DNA of 64,000 nt from Microcoleus sp036704825 (lineage in GTDB: Bacteria > Cyanobacteriota > Cyanobacteriia > Cyanobacteriales > Microcoleaceae). The notes under the pieces are model-generated. The model was not told the origin of the DNA, made no database searches, and saw only the letters and a program-made list of their open reading frames with translations. This document shows positions 32,858 to 41,430 of this stretch, in pieces. A program made the translations under genes and the position numbers. Positions within the stretch are counted from its first letter, which is position 1. Each line of letters opens with the position of its first letter. The stretch spans positions 47,903 through 111,902 of the forward strand of contig JAUBSN010000014.1 in assembly GCA_036704825.1 (NCBI GenBank). Direction: 5' to 3'.

Positions 32858-33123
32858 AGTCAAGCACTACAACCGAGTTCCGTAGATTATTTGCTGATTT
32901 ACCCGAACAAGTTCAACAGCAGACACGCGGGGCGTATCGCCAGTTCAAGGAAAACCCAAGTCATCCAAGCCTGCGTTTCAAGAAGGTGCATCCTGACTTA
33001 CCAATCTACTCAGCCCGAATTAGCAAAAACTATCGAGCAGTTGGTCAGTTGGATGGAGACACTGTAATCTGGTTTTGGGTTGGTTCACACGCAGACTACG
33101 ACAAGTTTCTGGGGCAGTTGTAG
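32854..33123 (+). CDS. RelE/ParE-like toxin
   Basis: The 89-residue protein reads FRRLFADLPEQVQQQTRGAY, then FKENPSHPSLRFKKVHPDLP and IYSARISKNYRAVGQLDGDT and ends VGSHADYDKFL. This is a RelE/ParE-type RNase or gyrase-toxin fold, with the RISKNYRAV strand and a C-terminal GSHADYDKFL motif. It starts at the GTG overlapping the antitoxin stop. Together the pair is apparently intact, unlike the other TA loci in this window. Confidence 0.8.
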   Translation: MKSSTTTEFRRLFADLPEQVQQQTRGAYRQFKENPSHPSLRFKKVHPDLPIYSARISKNYRAVGQLDGDTVIWFWVGSHADYDKFLGQL

Positions 33124-33181
33124 CAGTGTCTACAGCCAGCCAATATCAATTAGAAAAGTGTATTTAGACAAGTGGAAAATT

Positions 33182-33415
33182 ATGATCCCAATCAAAGAAG
33201 CTCAACAGCATTTGCAGCAGTCGATCGATGCGGTGAGTCAGTCGCACCAACCGATCGCCCTTGGACAGACGGGCAATGCAGTGTTATTATCTGAAGCTGA
33301 CTGGGCATCGGTGCAGGAAACACTGTATCTTCTTTCAATACCGGGAATGCGGGAATCGATTCTGGAAGGAATGGCAACGCCAATTGAAGAGTGTGACCGG
33401 GAGTTACAGTGGTAA
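33182..33415 (+). CDS. Phd/YefM-like antitoxin without a visible toxin
   Basis: The 77-residue protein (MIPIKEAQQHLQQSIDAVSQ, then IALGQTGNAVLLSEADWASVQETLYLLS) matches YefM/Phd antitoxins, including the SEADWASVQETLYLL helix. The stop codon overlaps a GTG-start frame (VTWLTIRVIIS...) resembling a truncated toxin start, but nothing RelE/YoeB-like follows before the kinase. It is an orphan. Confidence 0.75.
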   Translation: MIPIKEAQQHLQQSIDAVSQSHQPIALGQTGNAVLLSEADWASVQETLYLLSIPGMRESILEGMATPIEECDRELQW

Positions 33416-33475
33416 CTTGGCTAACCATACGTGTCATAATCAGCCATATTATCTGGTACGCGATCGCCTGGACAT
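33409..33475 (+). pseudogene. Possible toxin remnant after YefM-like antitoxin
   Basis: A GTG at 33409 overlaps the antitoxin stop as in intact YefM-YoeB pairs and reads VTWLTIRVIISHIIWYAIAW. Only the first few residues resemble a YoeB start, and the frame then runs out into the kinase start. The call rests mainly on position. Confidence 0.3.
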
Positions 33476-35215
33476 ATGGATGCGCTAATCGGCAAAACTT
33501 TACAGGGTGGAAAGTACACCCTCGAACAAGAACTGGGACGCGGCGGCTTTGGGATTACTTTCAGGGCAAATCACCGCTATTTAGGACAGCCTGTAGTCAT
33601 TAAAACCCTCAACGAATCTCTGCGCCAGCAGCCCAATTTTGCTGAGTTCGATCGCAAGTTTCAAGACGAAGCGAGGCGGTTGGCTTCCTGCGTTCATCCG
33701 AATATTGTCCGCGTCAGCGATTTCTTTGTGGAAGACGGGCAGCCTTACATGGTGATGGACTACATCGCCGGCCAGAATTTGGGCGATGTCGTACTCCCTA
33801 ATCGACCGCTGCCAGAAGAACTCGCTATTCTCTACATCACTCAAATTGGCGCTGCTTTAAAAGTTGTTCATCAAAAGGGCTTGCTGCACCGAGATGTCAA
33901 ACCGCAAAACATTCTTTTGCGCCAAGGTACTCAGGAAGTCGTGCTGATTGACTTTGGCATTGCCCGCGAGTTTACTCTGGGTGCAACTCAATCTCACACT
34001 AATATGGTGTCCGACGGCTACGCGCCCCCAGAACAGTATTTTGCCCAAGGAAAATATACGCCCGCAACAGATGTTTACGGTCTGGCGGCGACGCTTTATA
34101 CTTTGCTCACAGGACAAGTGCCGGTGGCTGCAATTTTGCGTACCAGCCAACCGATGCCTTCACCCCGCGACTTGCAGCCTCAGCTAAGTGCGGCTGTCAG
34201 CCAAGCGGTGATGCGGGGGATGACGGTAGAAGCTCAAAATCGCCCTGCTAGCGTCGATGAGTGGCTGTCCCTGCTGCACCAACAGGGCGGTGCTGCGTCG
34301 CCGGACACCGGGCCGACGGTGGCGGTGATTCCGGGACACGGGCCTCAGTCGCCTGCAGGTTCCAGAACAGTTCCTGCTGTGGTGTCTTCTGGGAACAACA
34401 ACCGCAAGCTTTGGTGGATTTTGGGATTGGTGGCGATCGCACTTATTGTGGCAGGTTTGGTCGGTATTGCTAGGATTTTCCTCAACAGGCCGTCTTCAGA
34501 ACCCGCACCGGTGGCCCGGGACGATCGCACTTCGACCCCAGCAGATCCAGACGCGCGCGTGAACCCCGCACCAATTCCCGCGCCGACACCAACGCCGGCC
34601 CCGACTCCCAGAGAAACTCCGCCTGCTGCTGAAACTCCGCCTGCTGCTGAAACTCCGCCTGCTGCTGAAACTCCGCCTGCTGCTGAAACACCAGCGCCAA
34701 ATCCCGAGGTAGCCGAACCCACACCGACAGAAAAACTTGTTGACAAAGAGTTGCCGCCAGATCGATCGCCCGCACCCAGCGAAGAACCGGGAACCAATTA
34801 TCAGAAGACTCCCACAATCCCTGGATTTGCTGTTGGTACGCCGGAAAGTCAGATTTTATCCCAATTGGGAGAACCGACTGACTCTCAAGCCCGGGGCTAT
34901 TGGCCGAATACTCGCACCGCACTTTATGAAATATTGCCGAACCGGATTACTCTCGGCTACATTTACGATCGCAATTCAGACCAGCTAGTACAAACAGAGG
35001 GTTCTTTTGCCCAGTCGGTGGACTATTTGGTGGTGCGAACCGCCTTAAACGGGATGGTGGGCGGCGCCAACCGGGAGATTTTGCAAGGCTTGCGCGACGT
35101 GCAGCAGCGCCGGACTAATCGGTTTACGTTTAGGAAAGGTTCGCTTGAAGGAACGATCGAACGCAATGAACGCGATCGGATTTATATCGGCGTCTGGGAC
35201 GACAACTTGCATTAA
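33476..35215 (+). CDS. Transmembrane Ser/Thr protein kinase
   Basis: The 579-residue eukaryotic-type kinase has an N-terminal kinase domain (1-270): Gly-rich loop LGRGGFGITF, Lys in PVVIKTL, catalytic loop HRDVKPQN (Asp140), DFG (IDFGIAR) and APPEQ. A transmembrane helix follows near 302-322 (LWWILGLVAIALIVAGLVGI). The periplasmic part has a Pro/Thr-rich linker with four ETPPAA repeats (about 379-405), then a C-terminal domain of about 140 residues (TIPGFAVGTPESQILSQLGE and later) common to cyanobacterial kinases. The ATG at 33476 gives MDALIGKTLQGGKYTLEQEL, the usual start. Its last about 14 codons are in a 194-bp tandem duplication. Confidence 0.93.
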   Translation: MDALIGKTLQGGKYTLEQELGRGGFGITFRANHRYLGQPVVIKTLNESLRQQPNFAEFDRKFQDEARRLASCVHPNIVRVSDFFVEDGQPYMVMDYIAGQNLGDVVLPNRPLPEELAILYITQIGAALKVVHQKGLLHRDVKPQNILLRQGTQEVVLIDFGIAREFTLGATQSHTNMVSDGYAPPEQYFAQGKYTPATDVYGLAATLYTLLTGQVPVAAILRTSQPMPSPRDLQPQLSAAVSQAVMRGMTVEAQNRPASVDEWLSLLHQQGGAASPDTGPTVAVIPGHGPQSPAGSRTVPAVVSSGNNNRKLWWILGLVAIALIVAGLVGIARIFLNRPSSEPAPVARDDRTSTPADPDARVNPAPIPAPTPTPAPTPRETPPAAETPPAAETPPAAETPPAAETPAPNPEVAEPTPTEKLVDKELPPDRSPAPSEEPGTNYQKTPTIPGFAVGTPESQILSQLGEPTDSQARGYWPNTRTALYEILPNRITLGYIYDRNSDQLVQTEGSFAQSVDYLVVRTALNGMVGGANREILQGLRDVQQRRTNRFTFRKGSLEGTIERNERDRIYIGVWDDNLH

Positions 35216-35554
35216 TTAGGAATTAGGCACGAGTGGTCAGAAACCGGGTTTTTACCTGAGAAGAGGCGTTACAGCACGCAAAAACAGCAAAAAACCCGGT
35301 TTCTTTAATCCCCAATCCAAAATCTAAAATCTAAAATCTAAAATCTAAAATCTAAAATCTAGTTGACGATCGGATTTATATCGGCGTCTGGGACGACAAC
35401 TTGCATTAATTAGGAATTAGGCACGGGTGGTCAGAAACCGGGTTTTTTTGCCAGATACTTGGTTACAGCGGGCATTAACCGCCAAAAACCCGGTTTGTTT
35501 AATCCCCAATCCAAAATCTAAAATCTAAAATCTAAAATCTAAAATCTAGTTGAC
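35173..35554. repeat. 194-bp tandem duplication including the kinase 3' end
   Basis: Unit 1 (35173-35366) and unit 2 (35367-35554) begin CGATCGGATTTATATCGGCG and end in AGTTGAC after a TAAAATC heptamer run. Unit 1 holds the last about 14 codons of the kinase. Unit 2 repeats them (read as GVWDDNLH) out of context, so a 'ghost' kinase tail lies downstream. Each unit contains ACCGGGTTT...AAACCCGGT arms that can form a terminator-like hairpin. The units differ in the hairpin interior. Confidence 0.9.
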
Positions 35555-35592
35555 GCAACACGAAATATTGTCTATGATTAAAGAACGCACGA

Positions 35593-35986
35593 GGGGCTGT
35601 AATGGTTTCGACAGGGTGGCGAAAGCTGCTCCGTGATGCAGGTCGAGAGGGAGTCTACTCTCGCTAATATCGGCTCAAACAAAAAAGTAAATGCGAACAA
35701 CATCGTTCCTTTCGCTCGTGTAAACAAAACTGTTGCTGTAGCCTAAAAACTTCTTAAGCCCAGTTTAGAGCGTATGCCACCTAACTCCGTTAACGGTAGC
35801 ATAACAACCCCCAACGGATGCCCTAGCTAAACGTTTCTAGTCGGCTAGCTAGGAAAGCAATCACTAGAAAATCCCCCCATCTGGGATAAAGATGGTTCCC
35901 GCCCCGAGGATTAGAGGGGATAAACCTGTGAACGATCGGAAGGTCAATACCCGCTTTGGACGGCAGTTCGATTCTGCCCAGTTCCA
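35593..35986 (+). ncRNA. ssrA: tmRNA (ssrA)
   Basis: The RNA starts GGGGCTGTAATGGTTTCGAC, the tRNA-like 5' half with the T-arm GTTCGATTCTGCCCAGTTCC at the 3' end. The ends pair as a 7-bp acceptor stem with two G-U pairs. The CCA is not encoded. The tag reading frame (35693-35746) gives ANNIVPFARVNKTVAVA then TAA, after the resume-type AAGTAAAT upstream. ANNIVPFAR is the cyanobacterial signature, but most tags I know continue KTAPVAA or similar; this one ends AVA. It rescues stalled ribosomes with SmpB and tags products for proteolysis. Confidence 0.96.
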
Positions 35987-36046
35987 TAAAATAAGTAACG
36001 TAAAATCAATGGTTTAAGCCATTTGAAAGTTACTTTATAGCATTAA

Positions 36047-36080
36047 AAGGGCCCTGAGTTAACTCAGGGCCCTTGTGTTT
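36047..36080 (+). terminator. Terminator downstream of ssrA
   Basis: AAGGGCCCTGAGTT (36047-36060) and AACTCAGGGCCCTT (36061-36074) form a perfect 28-bp palindrome with a short loop, followed by GTGTTT. It is a strong rho-independent-like terminator after tmRNA. Confidence 0.85.
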
Positions 36081-36354
36081 GGGATTCAATGTTCGCTCTA
36101 AAACCTAAAATCTAAAATCTAAAATAGCTCAGCTCGATCGGCTAAGTAAAAATACATAAATAACCCATCCATGAGTTAGGCTGCTGGCTCATATAATTAG
36201 AACTTCACCCTGTCTGTGCGTTCTTGGAGCCTGTCGGGCGATATACTATTAGGCGGTAAAGCATTAAAAATCTTTACAAAGACCCCGATTTCTAAGCCTA
36301 CTCCTACGAAGGACGGGTGAAAAATTATATGCTGAGCGCTCAAAAGCTGGACAA
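36081..36354. other. ndhA upstream region
   Basis: A short TAAAATC-like run lies at about 36105-36125. A T-rich leader and no clear Shine-Dalgarno precede the ndhA ATG. The promoter of the ndhAIGE cluster is probably here; I see no definite boxes. Confidence 0.45.
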
Positions 36355-37473
36355 ATGAACCCAGGAATTGACTTACAAGGAAGTTTCGTAGAAGCCCTCA
36401 TGAATTTGGGCTTGCCGGCGGACATCGCCAAAGTGCTTTGGCTACCGCTGCCGATGTTGCTGATGATTGTCGCTGCCGTTTTCGGGGTACTCACTAGCGT
36501 CTGGCTGGAACGGAAAATTTCCGCCGCCGCTCAACAGCGGATAGGCCCGGAATTTATCGGCCCTCTGGGAGTCCTAGCACCCGTTGCCGACGGGCTGAAG
36601 TTGGTATTCAAAGAAGACATTGTGCCGGCAAAAGCTGACGCGCTGCTGTTCACCCTGGGCCCGGTAATTGTGGTGATTCCAGTTTTTCTCTCCTACTTAA
36701 TCGTGCCCTTTGGAGAGCATATGCTGATCGCCGATATCGGGACAGCGATATTTCTGTGGATTGCTCTTTCTAGCATTCAGCCGATCGGCTTGCTGATGTC
36801 GGGCTATGCTTCCAACAACAAATACGCCCTCCTCGGCGGACTCAGGGCCGCGGCTCAATCCCTCAGCTACGAAATTCCCCTAGCTTTGGCAGTATTGGCA
36901 GTTGTGATGATGTCCAACAGCCTCAGTACGATCGACATCGTACACCAGCAAGCCGGCTACGGCATTCTCGGCTGGAATATCTGGCGGCAGCCCGCAGGTT
37001 TCCTGATTTTCTGGATCGCAGCACTAGCAGAATGCGAACGGTTGCCCTTTGACCTCCCGGAAGCAGAAGAAGAATTGGTAGCAGGATATCAGACTGAGTA
37101 CACAGGCATGAAATTTGCTTTGTACTACATCGCTTCCTACGTTAACCTCGTCCTTTCTTGCCTGCTAGTAGCAGTTTTGTACCTCGGCGGCTGGGAAAGT
37201 CCGATTCCTGTCGGAGTCATCACAAATGCCTTGGGATTGAGCGAGACGACTCCTTGGTTGCAGGTAATTACCGGCACGCTGGGCATTACGATGACCATGC
37301 TGAAAGCCTACTTTTTCCTGTTTCTGGCAGTTCTGCTCCGCTGGACTCTGCCGCGAGTGCGGATCGACCAATTGCTAGATTTGGGATGGAAGTTTTTGCT
37401 GCCCGTTGCTTTAGTTAATTTGCTATTGACCGCAGCTTTGAAGCTTGCCTTTCCTTTTGCTTTTGGCGGTTAA
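36355..37473 (+). CDS. ndhA: NDH-1 subunit NdhA
   Basis: The 372-residue multi-pass protein is a NuoH-type membrane subunit that forms the quinone-entry region with the peripheral arm. The sequence SVWLERKISAAAQQRIGPEF, then PLGVLAPVADGLKLVFKEDI, and ERLPFDLPEAEEELVAGYQTEYTGMKF with its cluster of acidic residues match NdhA. It starts the conserved ndhA-ndhI-ndhG-ndhE order. Another possible start (36358) is not needed. Confidence 0.97.
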   Translation: MNPGIDLQGSFVEALMNLGLPADIAKVLWLPLPMLLMIVAAVFGVLTSVWLERKISAAAQQRIGPEFIGPLGVLAPVADGLKLVFKEDIVPAKADALLFTLGPVIVVIPVFLSYLIVPFGEHMLIADIGTAIFLWIALSSIQPIGLLMSGYASNNKYALLGGLRAAAQSLSYEIPLALAVLAVVMMSNSLSTIDIVHQQAGYGILGWNIWRQPAGFLIFWIAALAECERLPFDLPEAEEELVAGYQTEYTGMKFALYYIASYVNLVLSCLLVAVLYLGGWESPIPVGVITNALGLSETTPWLQVITGTLGITMTMLKAYFFLFLAVLLRWTLPRVRIDQLLDLGWKFLLPVALVNLLLTAALKLAFPFAFGG

Positions 37474-37576
37474 TTGATAATAGGTAAATGGGGCAACAGG
37501 TAAAAAAATAGCTGTTAACCAATTACCTATTATCAATTAGCAATTACCAAAAACTCAAGTACAGAGAGAGAACACG

Positions 37577-38152
37577 ATGCTAAAATTCCTCAATCAAGTA
37601 GGCGAATACGCCAAAGAAAGTTTTCAAGCTGCTAAGTATATCGGTCAAGGGCTATCTGTTACTTTTGACCACATGAGACGCCGGCCGATTACGGTGCAGT
37701 ATCCTTACGAAAAATTAATTCCTTCGGAACGTTTTCGGGGCAGAATTCACTTTGAATTTGACAAGTGCATCTCCTGCGAAGTTTGCGTTCGGGTATGCCC
37801 GATCAACTTACCTGTAGTGGATTGGGAATTTAACAAAGACAGTAAGAAGAAACAACTCAAGCACTACAGTATCGATTTCGGTGTTTGTATCTTCTGCGGC
37901 AACTGCGTAGAATATTGTCCGACTAATTGTTTGTCGATGACAGAAGAATACGAGTTAGCCGCCTACGAACGCCACGAATTGAATTTTGACAACGTGGCCC
38001 TGGGACGTTTGCCCTACAAGGTCACAGATGACCCGATGGTGACACCGATGCGGGAATTCGCTTATTTGCCGAAAGGTGCGATCGACCCCCATGAAGTTTC
38101 CTACACCGATCGCCGCGCCGGTCTGCGTCCAGAAGAAATTATCGAAAAGTAG
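37577..38152 (+). CDS. ndhI: NDH-1 subunit NdhI (2x[4Fe-4S])
   Basis: The 191-residue peripheral-arm protein has two 4Fe-4S motifs: CISCEVCVRVCP and CIFCGNCVEYCP. It passes electrons toward plastoquinone. It lies 104 bp after ndhA; AGAGAGAGAAC before the ATG is a weak Shine-Dalgarno. The 3' end is followed by tandem GGGGCAT repeats. Confidence 0.97.
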   Translation: MLKFLNQVGEYAKESFQAAKYIGQGLSVTFDHMRRRPITVQYPYEKLIPSERFRGRIHFEFDKCISCEVCVRVCPINLPVVDWEFNKDSKKKQLKHYSIDFGVCIFCGNCVEYCPTNCLSMTEEYELAAYERHELNFDNVALGRLPYKVTDDPMVTPMREFAYLPKGAIDPHEVSYTDRRAGLRPEEIIEK

Positions 38153-38154
38153 GT

Positions 38155-38322
38155 AATGGGGCATGGGGCATGGGGCATGGGGCATGGGGCATAGTTAGTA
38201 GTTAGCGGTTAATGGTTAATGATTACTTGTTAGTAGTTTTTCTAATAACAAATAACAAATTTCCCAGGCCCAATGCCCAATGCCCAATGCCTAATGCCCA
38301 ATGCCTAATGCCCAATGCCCAA
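38155..38322. repeat. GGGGCAT and CCCAATG tandem repeats between ndhI and ndhG
   Basis: After ndhI, ATGGGGC is repeated five times (38157-38192). Then a TAGTTAGCGGTTAATGGTTAATG stretch, then TGCCCAATGCCCAATGCC-type repeats (38270-38320) that are reverse complementary in part (GGGCAT versus ATGCCC). The two tracts could pair in mRNA. This tract separates two genes usually closer together in cyanobacteria. Confidence 0.8.
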
Positions 38323-38342
38323 TTAACAGAGGATTAAAAATT

Positions 38343-38966
38343 GTGAATCTAGCCGAAGGGGTTCAAATTGTTTCGTTTGGCATACTGTCCGTAATGATGA
38401 TTGCAGGAGCATTAGGAGTAGTGCTGTTCTCCAACATCGTTTATTCAGCATTTTTGCTGTGCGGCGTATTTACCAGCATTGCCGGTTTGTACCTGTTGCT
38501 GAATGCCGACTTTGTAGCAGCAGCGCAGGTATTAATTTATGTTGGCGCTGTTAACGTCTTGATTTTGTTTGCGATTATGTTGGTGAACAAGCGCGAAGAT
38601 TTCCGCACTCTTCCCAACGCTTGGGTGCGTCAAATAGCAACAGCAGTAGTTTGCGTAGGCTTGTTTGCACTGTTGGGTACGATGGTGGTGTCTACTCCTT
38701 GGACTATTGTCGCGACGACAGGAGTACCGACCGAAAGTTCGATCGTCACGATCGCCAAACATTTCTTCACCGACTTTTTGCTGCCTTTCGAGTTAGCATC
38801 AGTGTTTTTGTTGATGGCAATGGTAGGAGCAATTGTCTTGGCGCGCCGGGATTTCTTCCCGGATGAACTGTCAAAGAAGCTATCCGCAACACCTGCTTTG
38901 AGTTTGCCGGAAAGACCTCGCGAATTAGTTTCTGCCGGAGATGTGTCTTCGCCAGAATCTAAGTAA
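38343..38966 (+). CDS. ndhG: NDH-1 subunit NdhG
   Basis: The protein (about 207 residues from GTG 38343) is a small membrane subunit (NuoJ type) with five hydrophobic segments: VSFGILSVMMIAGALGVVLF, FLLCGVFTSIAGLYLLLNAD, FVAAAQVLIYVGAVNVLILF. The GTG has AGAGGA about 12 bases before it. A TTG at 38301 would read through the repeat, so I reject it. The C-terminal part is hydrophilic and cytoplasmic. Confidence 0.95.
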   Translation: MNLAEGVQIVSFGILSVMMIAGALGVVLFSNIVYSAFLLCGVFTSIAGLYLLLNADFVAAAQVLIYVGAVNVLILFAIMLVNKREDFRTLPNAWVRQIATAVVCVGLFALLGTMVVSTPWTIVATTGVPTESSIVTIAKHFFTDFLLPFELASVFLLMAMVGAIVLARRDFFPDELSKKLSATPALSLPERPRELVSAGDVSSPESK

Positions 38967-39152
38967 AAGTAGTGAGTCTAAATGATTCGTACATTAAGGT
39001 AGGCGCAATTTCCCCGCGGTTGCCCATATCGGAGGTAAGTACGGAGCACTGCCCCTACTGTATGAATGATTTAGACACGCTGTAGTAGGGTGTTTGCTGC
39101 ACCTATCACTCTGTCTTGTAGTAATGTTGATTGAGAAAGACTCAAAAAATTT

Positions 39153-39464
39153 ATGCAACTGCAACTCCAGTATTTCCTGTTATTAGCCGCCGCACTTTTC
39201 TGTATTGGTATTTACGGTTTGATTACCAGCAGAAATGCAGTGCGCGTGTTGATGTCGATCGAGTTGATGCTGAATGCTGTCAATCTCAATTTGATGGGTT
39301 TCTCCAATTATCTCGACCCCGTACAAGTTAAGGGCCAAGTATTTACCGTGTTTGTAGTTACGGTAGCGGCAGCTGAAGCTGCGGTGGGTTTGGCAATTGT
39401 TTTGGCGATTTATCGCAACCGCAATACCGTAGACATGGAAGAATTTAACTTGCTGAAGTGGTAA
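39153..39464 (+). CDS. ndhE: NDH-1 subunit NdhE
   Basis: The 103-residue NuoK-type subunit has three membrane helices, with the conserved Glu in VLMSIELMLNAVNLNLMGF and a second acidic residue in VVTVAAAEAAVGLAIVLAIY. It is the fourth member of ndhA-I-G-E. The upstream 186 bp holds no gene. Confidence 0.97.
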   Translation: MQLQLQYFLLLAAALFCIGIYGLITSRNAVRVLMSIELMLNAVNLNLMGFSNYLDPVQVKGQVFTVFVVTVAAAEAAVGLAIVLAIYRNRNTVDMEEFNLLKW

Positions 39465-39556
39465 TTAATCAGTTAGTCATCAGTCCTCAATCATTAGCGA
39501 CAAACTAATGCAGATTAAAGACTGATGACTGATGACTAATGACTAATAACTAATGA
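39465..39556. repeat. GACTGATGACTAATGA tandem tract
   Basis: Repeats of ACTGATG/ACTAATG and ACTAATAA fill the gap between the ndhE stop and the end of folB (39500-39556). The gap lies between convergent genes. Confidence 0.65.
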
Positions 39557-39913
39557 CTAATGACTTCTAGTAATTTCTAGAGTAATTCTGCCACCAAAAT
39601 CAGGGATTGGGGCAGCAGGTTTTGAGAGTTGTAATTTGACTTTCTCGACTAACGGTAGTTCTAAAAGCGATTGAGAAATAGTATCTGCTAAGCGTTCTAT
39701 CAATAAAAATTTAGACTCTTGGACTAGCTTTTGAATCAAAGTAATTGCGCTGCGGTAATCAAGAGTATGTTGAATATCATCACTTTTTCCAGCTTGCGAT
39801 AAATCCAGCCAGAGAGTAACATCCACTTCAAACCACTGGCCCAAAACTTGCTCTTCAGGCAGATAGCCCGTATATCCGTAGCAGCGAATTCCTGTAAGTT
39901 GAATAGAATCCAT
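39557..39913 (-). CDS. folB: Dihydroneopterin aldolase
   Basis: The 118-residue protein (MDSIQLTGIRCYGYTGYLPE, then LGQWFEVDVTLWLDLSQAGK and LDYRSAITLIQKLV, LLIERLADTISQSLL) is typical FolB. It converts 7,8-dihydroneopterin to 6-hydroxymethyl-dihydropterin in folate synthesis. The conserved Glu/Tyr motif (Y-T-G-Y-L-P-E) and E-R-L-A are visible. The ATG at 39913 fits family length; a longer frame to 40042 would add a Lys/Arg/Glu-rich N-terminus read from repeat-like DNA. Confidence 0.95.
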   Translation of the reverse strand: MDSIQLTGIRCYGYTGYLPEEQVLGQWFEVDVTLWLDLSQAGKSDDIQHTLDYRSAITLIQKLVQESKFLLIERLADTISQSLLELPLVEKVKLQLSKPAAPIPDFGGRITLEITRSH

Positions 39914-40065
39914 TTTGCAATAAACTAAAAGTGCGTTGCCTAACCCATTTGTATTAAACCAGATAAAGTTCTCTTTCTCTTCCCTCTCTTTTTTTGCCCT
40001 TTTCCGCTTCCCTCTGCGCTCTTTGCGCCCTCTGCGGTTCAATCACTCTTATTCTCTCTTAAATT

Positions 40066-41430
40066 TCACAACTCTCCTCCTTTCTCCAACTTGTCCAGTA
40101 AATCCTCAGCAACTTCATACCATTTTCGCCTAATTTCAGCATCTTCTGGCTTATCTGTCAAGGTGCGACCTTGGAATTCGGGATATTTATTGTAATATAA
40201 TTCATCAACTTTTTGATAGAAAATATCTTGATTAATGTTGAGATTTTTGCGCCGTCTACCAATCTTTTCTTGACGAATTATTTCGGCTTCCTCTAATGAT
40301 GTATTGGGAGGTTGCTGGCGCGAAGAAAATTTAGGTAAATTCGGAAACTTTGGCAACGTGAAACCAGATTTGACTACACTAAAAGCTAAAATTCCTGGCA
40401 CCAAAAGCACACTTAAACTCCCTAGAGTTTTCCAAGGAATTAACTTGAATGTGTTATTATTAACAATTGGAGGATTTGGGCGAACAGGAGTATGATTGCT
40501 GGTAGCAGTTTGAGTGGTGTTTTTGAAAGGGCGGCCGACAAAGTTCATTGTCACCATTTGAGAAATTATACTGCCAATTTGAGAGAGTTTTGGATCTTTG
40601 AGCGCTTCGCGGACTGCTTTTGCGGATTGGTAGCGATCGCCCGGTTGTTCTGCTAACATCCGATCCAATACCGTAGCTAAATTAGGGCTGACACTGACGT
40701 GCGATCGCCAATTCCAAGTTTTATGATTGATATCGTACAATTTTTGAGGCTTTTTCCCAGTTAGCAGTACCAAAGCCGTGACGGCTAAAGCGTATAAATC
40801 GCTAGCGGCAGAAACTTTCCCCAGCCGCATTTGTTCGGCTGGCGAATAACCCTGTTTGCCGATCGCCGTATCCGATTGTCCGTTAAACTGAAGTACGGCA
40901 TTGGCTGCGATTTGCTTCACAGAACCGAAATCAATTAAAAAGGGTAGTTTGTCAGCATCATGCTGAATAATATTATCCGGAGAAATATCGCGGTGAATTA
41001 AATTTTTTGAGTGGATGTATTCTAAAACGGGTAAAAGCTGAAATAGCAGTTGAGTAACTTCGGCTTCGGTAAAATTTTTACCTTGCTGCTGGCGCGATAT
41101 CAATATTTCTTCGTAGGTTTGACCCTTGATATAATCTTGGACTAAAAATAAAGATGGATTCCCGCCCAAATCGGTTCGCAGGAGTTCTCGAAAGCGGGGA
41201 ATTTGCGGGTGTTGGAGGTTGTAAAGCATACTCGCTTCGCGATCGAACAATTCGGCAGCTTTCGGGCTGTGAACTACCGGAGAAAACTCTTTGAGCACGC
41301 AGTGTTCGCCGTAGCGGTTGATATCTTCTGCGAGGTAAGTGCGCCCGAAGCCACCGCGGCCCAATTCGCGGAGGATGCGGTAGCGTTTTTCGAGAGTCGA
41401 ACCTGGGGTGAGGAGGGAGGAGTTAGACAT
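40066..41430 (-). CDS. Ser/Thr kinase of the HRDISPDN subgroup
   Basis: The 454-residue protein has a kinase domain at 10-275: glycine loop LGRGGFGRTYL, Lys in CVLKEFSP, catalytic loop HRDISPDNI, and a DFG region (IDFGSVKQI). The HRD-x-S-PDN variant replaces the usual Lys of HRDxKxxN by Ser, a recurrent cyanobacterial group. A hydrophobic helix follows at about 325-350 (LGSLSVLLVPGILAFSVVKS), and then a charged C-terminal region. The ATG at 41430 is chosen because upstream codons are unlike a kinase N-terminus. It lies next to folB, in the same orientation, with a 152-bp gap. Confidence 0.9.
   Translation of the reverse strand: MSNSSLLTPGSTLEKRYRILRELGRGGFGRTYLAEDINRYGEHCVLKEFSPVVHSPKAAELFDREASMLYNLQHPQIPRFRELLRTDLGGNPSLFLVQDYIKGQTYEEILISRQQQGKNFTEAEVTQLLFQLLPVLEYIHSKNLIHRDISPDNIIQHDADKLPFLIDFGSVKQIAANAVLQFNGQSDTAIGKQGYSPAEQMRLGKVSAASDLYALAVTALVLLTGKKPQKLYDINHKTWNWRSHVSVSPNLATVLDRMLAEQPGDRYQSAKAVREALKDPKLSQIGSIISQMVTMNFVGRPFKNTTQTATSNHTPVRPNPPIVNNNTFKLIPWKTLGSLSVLLVPGILAFSVVKSGFTLPKFPNLPKFSSRQQPPNTSLEEAEIIRQEKIGRRRKNLNINQDIFYQKVDELYYNKYPEFQGRTLTDKPEDAEIRRKWYEVAEDLLDKLEKGGEL

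Noticed and set aside
35593..35986. A tRNA gene, because of the GTTCGATTC arm
   Set aside because: The GTTCGATTCTGCC arm belongs to the tRNA-like end of tmRNA. No separate tRNA cloverleaf was found in the window.
36264..36494. Minus-strand frame overlapping ndhA
   Set aside because: Shadow of the ndhA coding sequence.
38301..38342. TTG start adding 14 residues to NdhG
   Set aside because: Those codons come from the CCCAATG repeat tract; GTG 38343 has an AGAGGA site.
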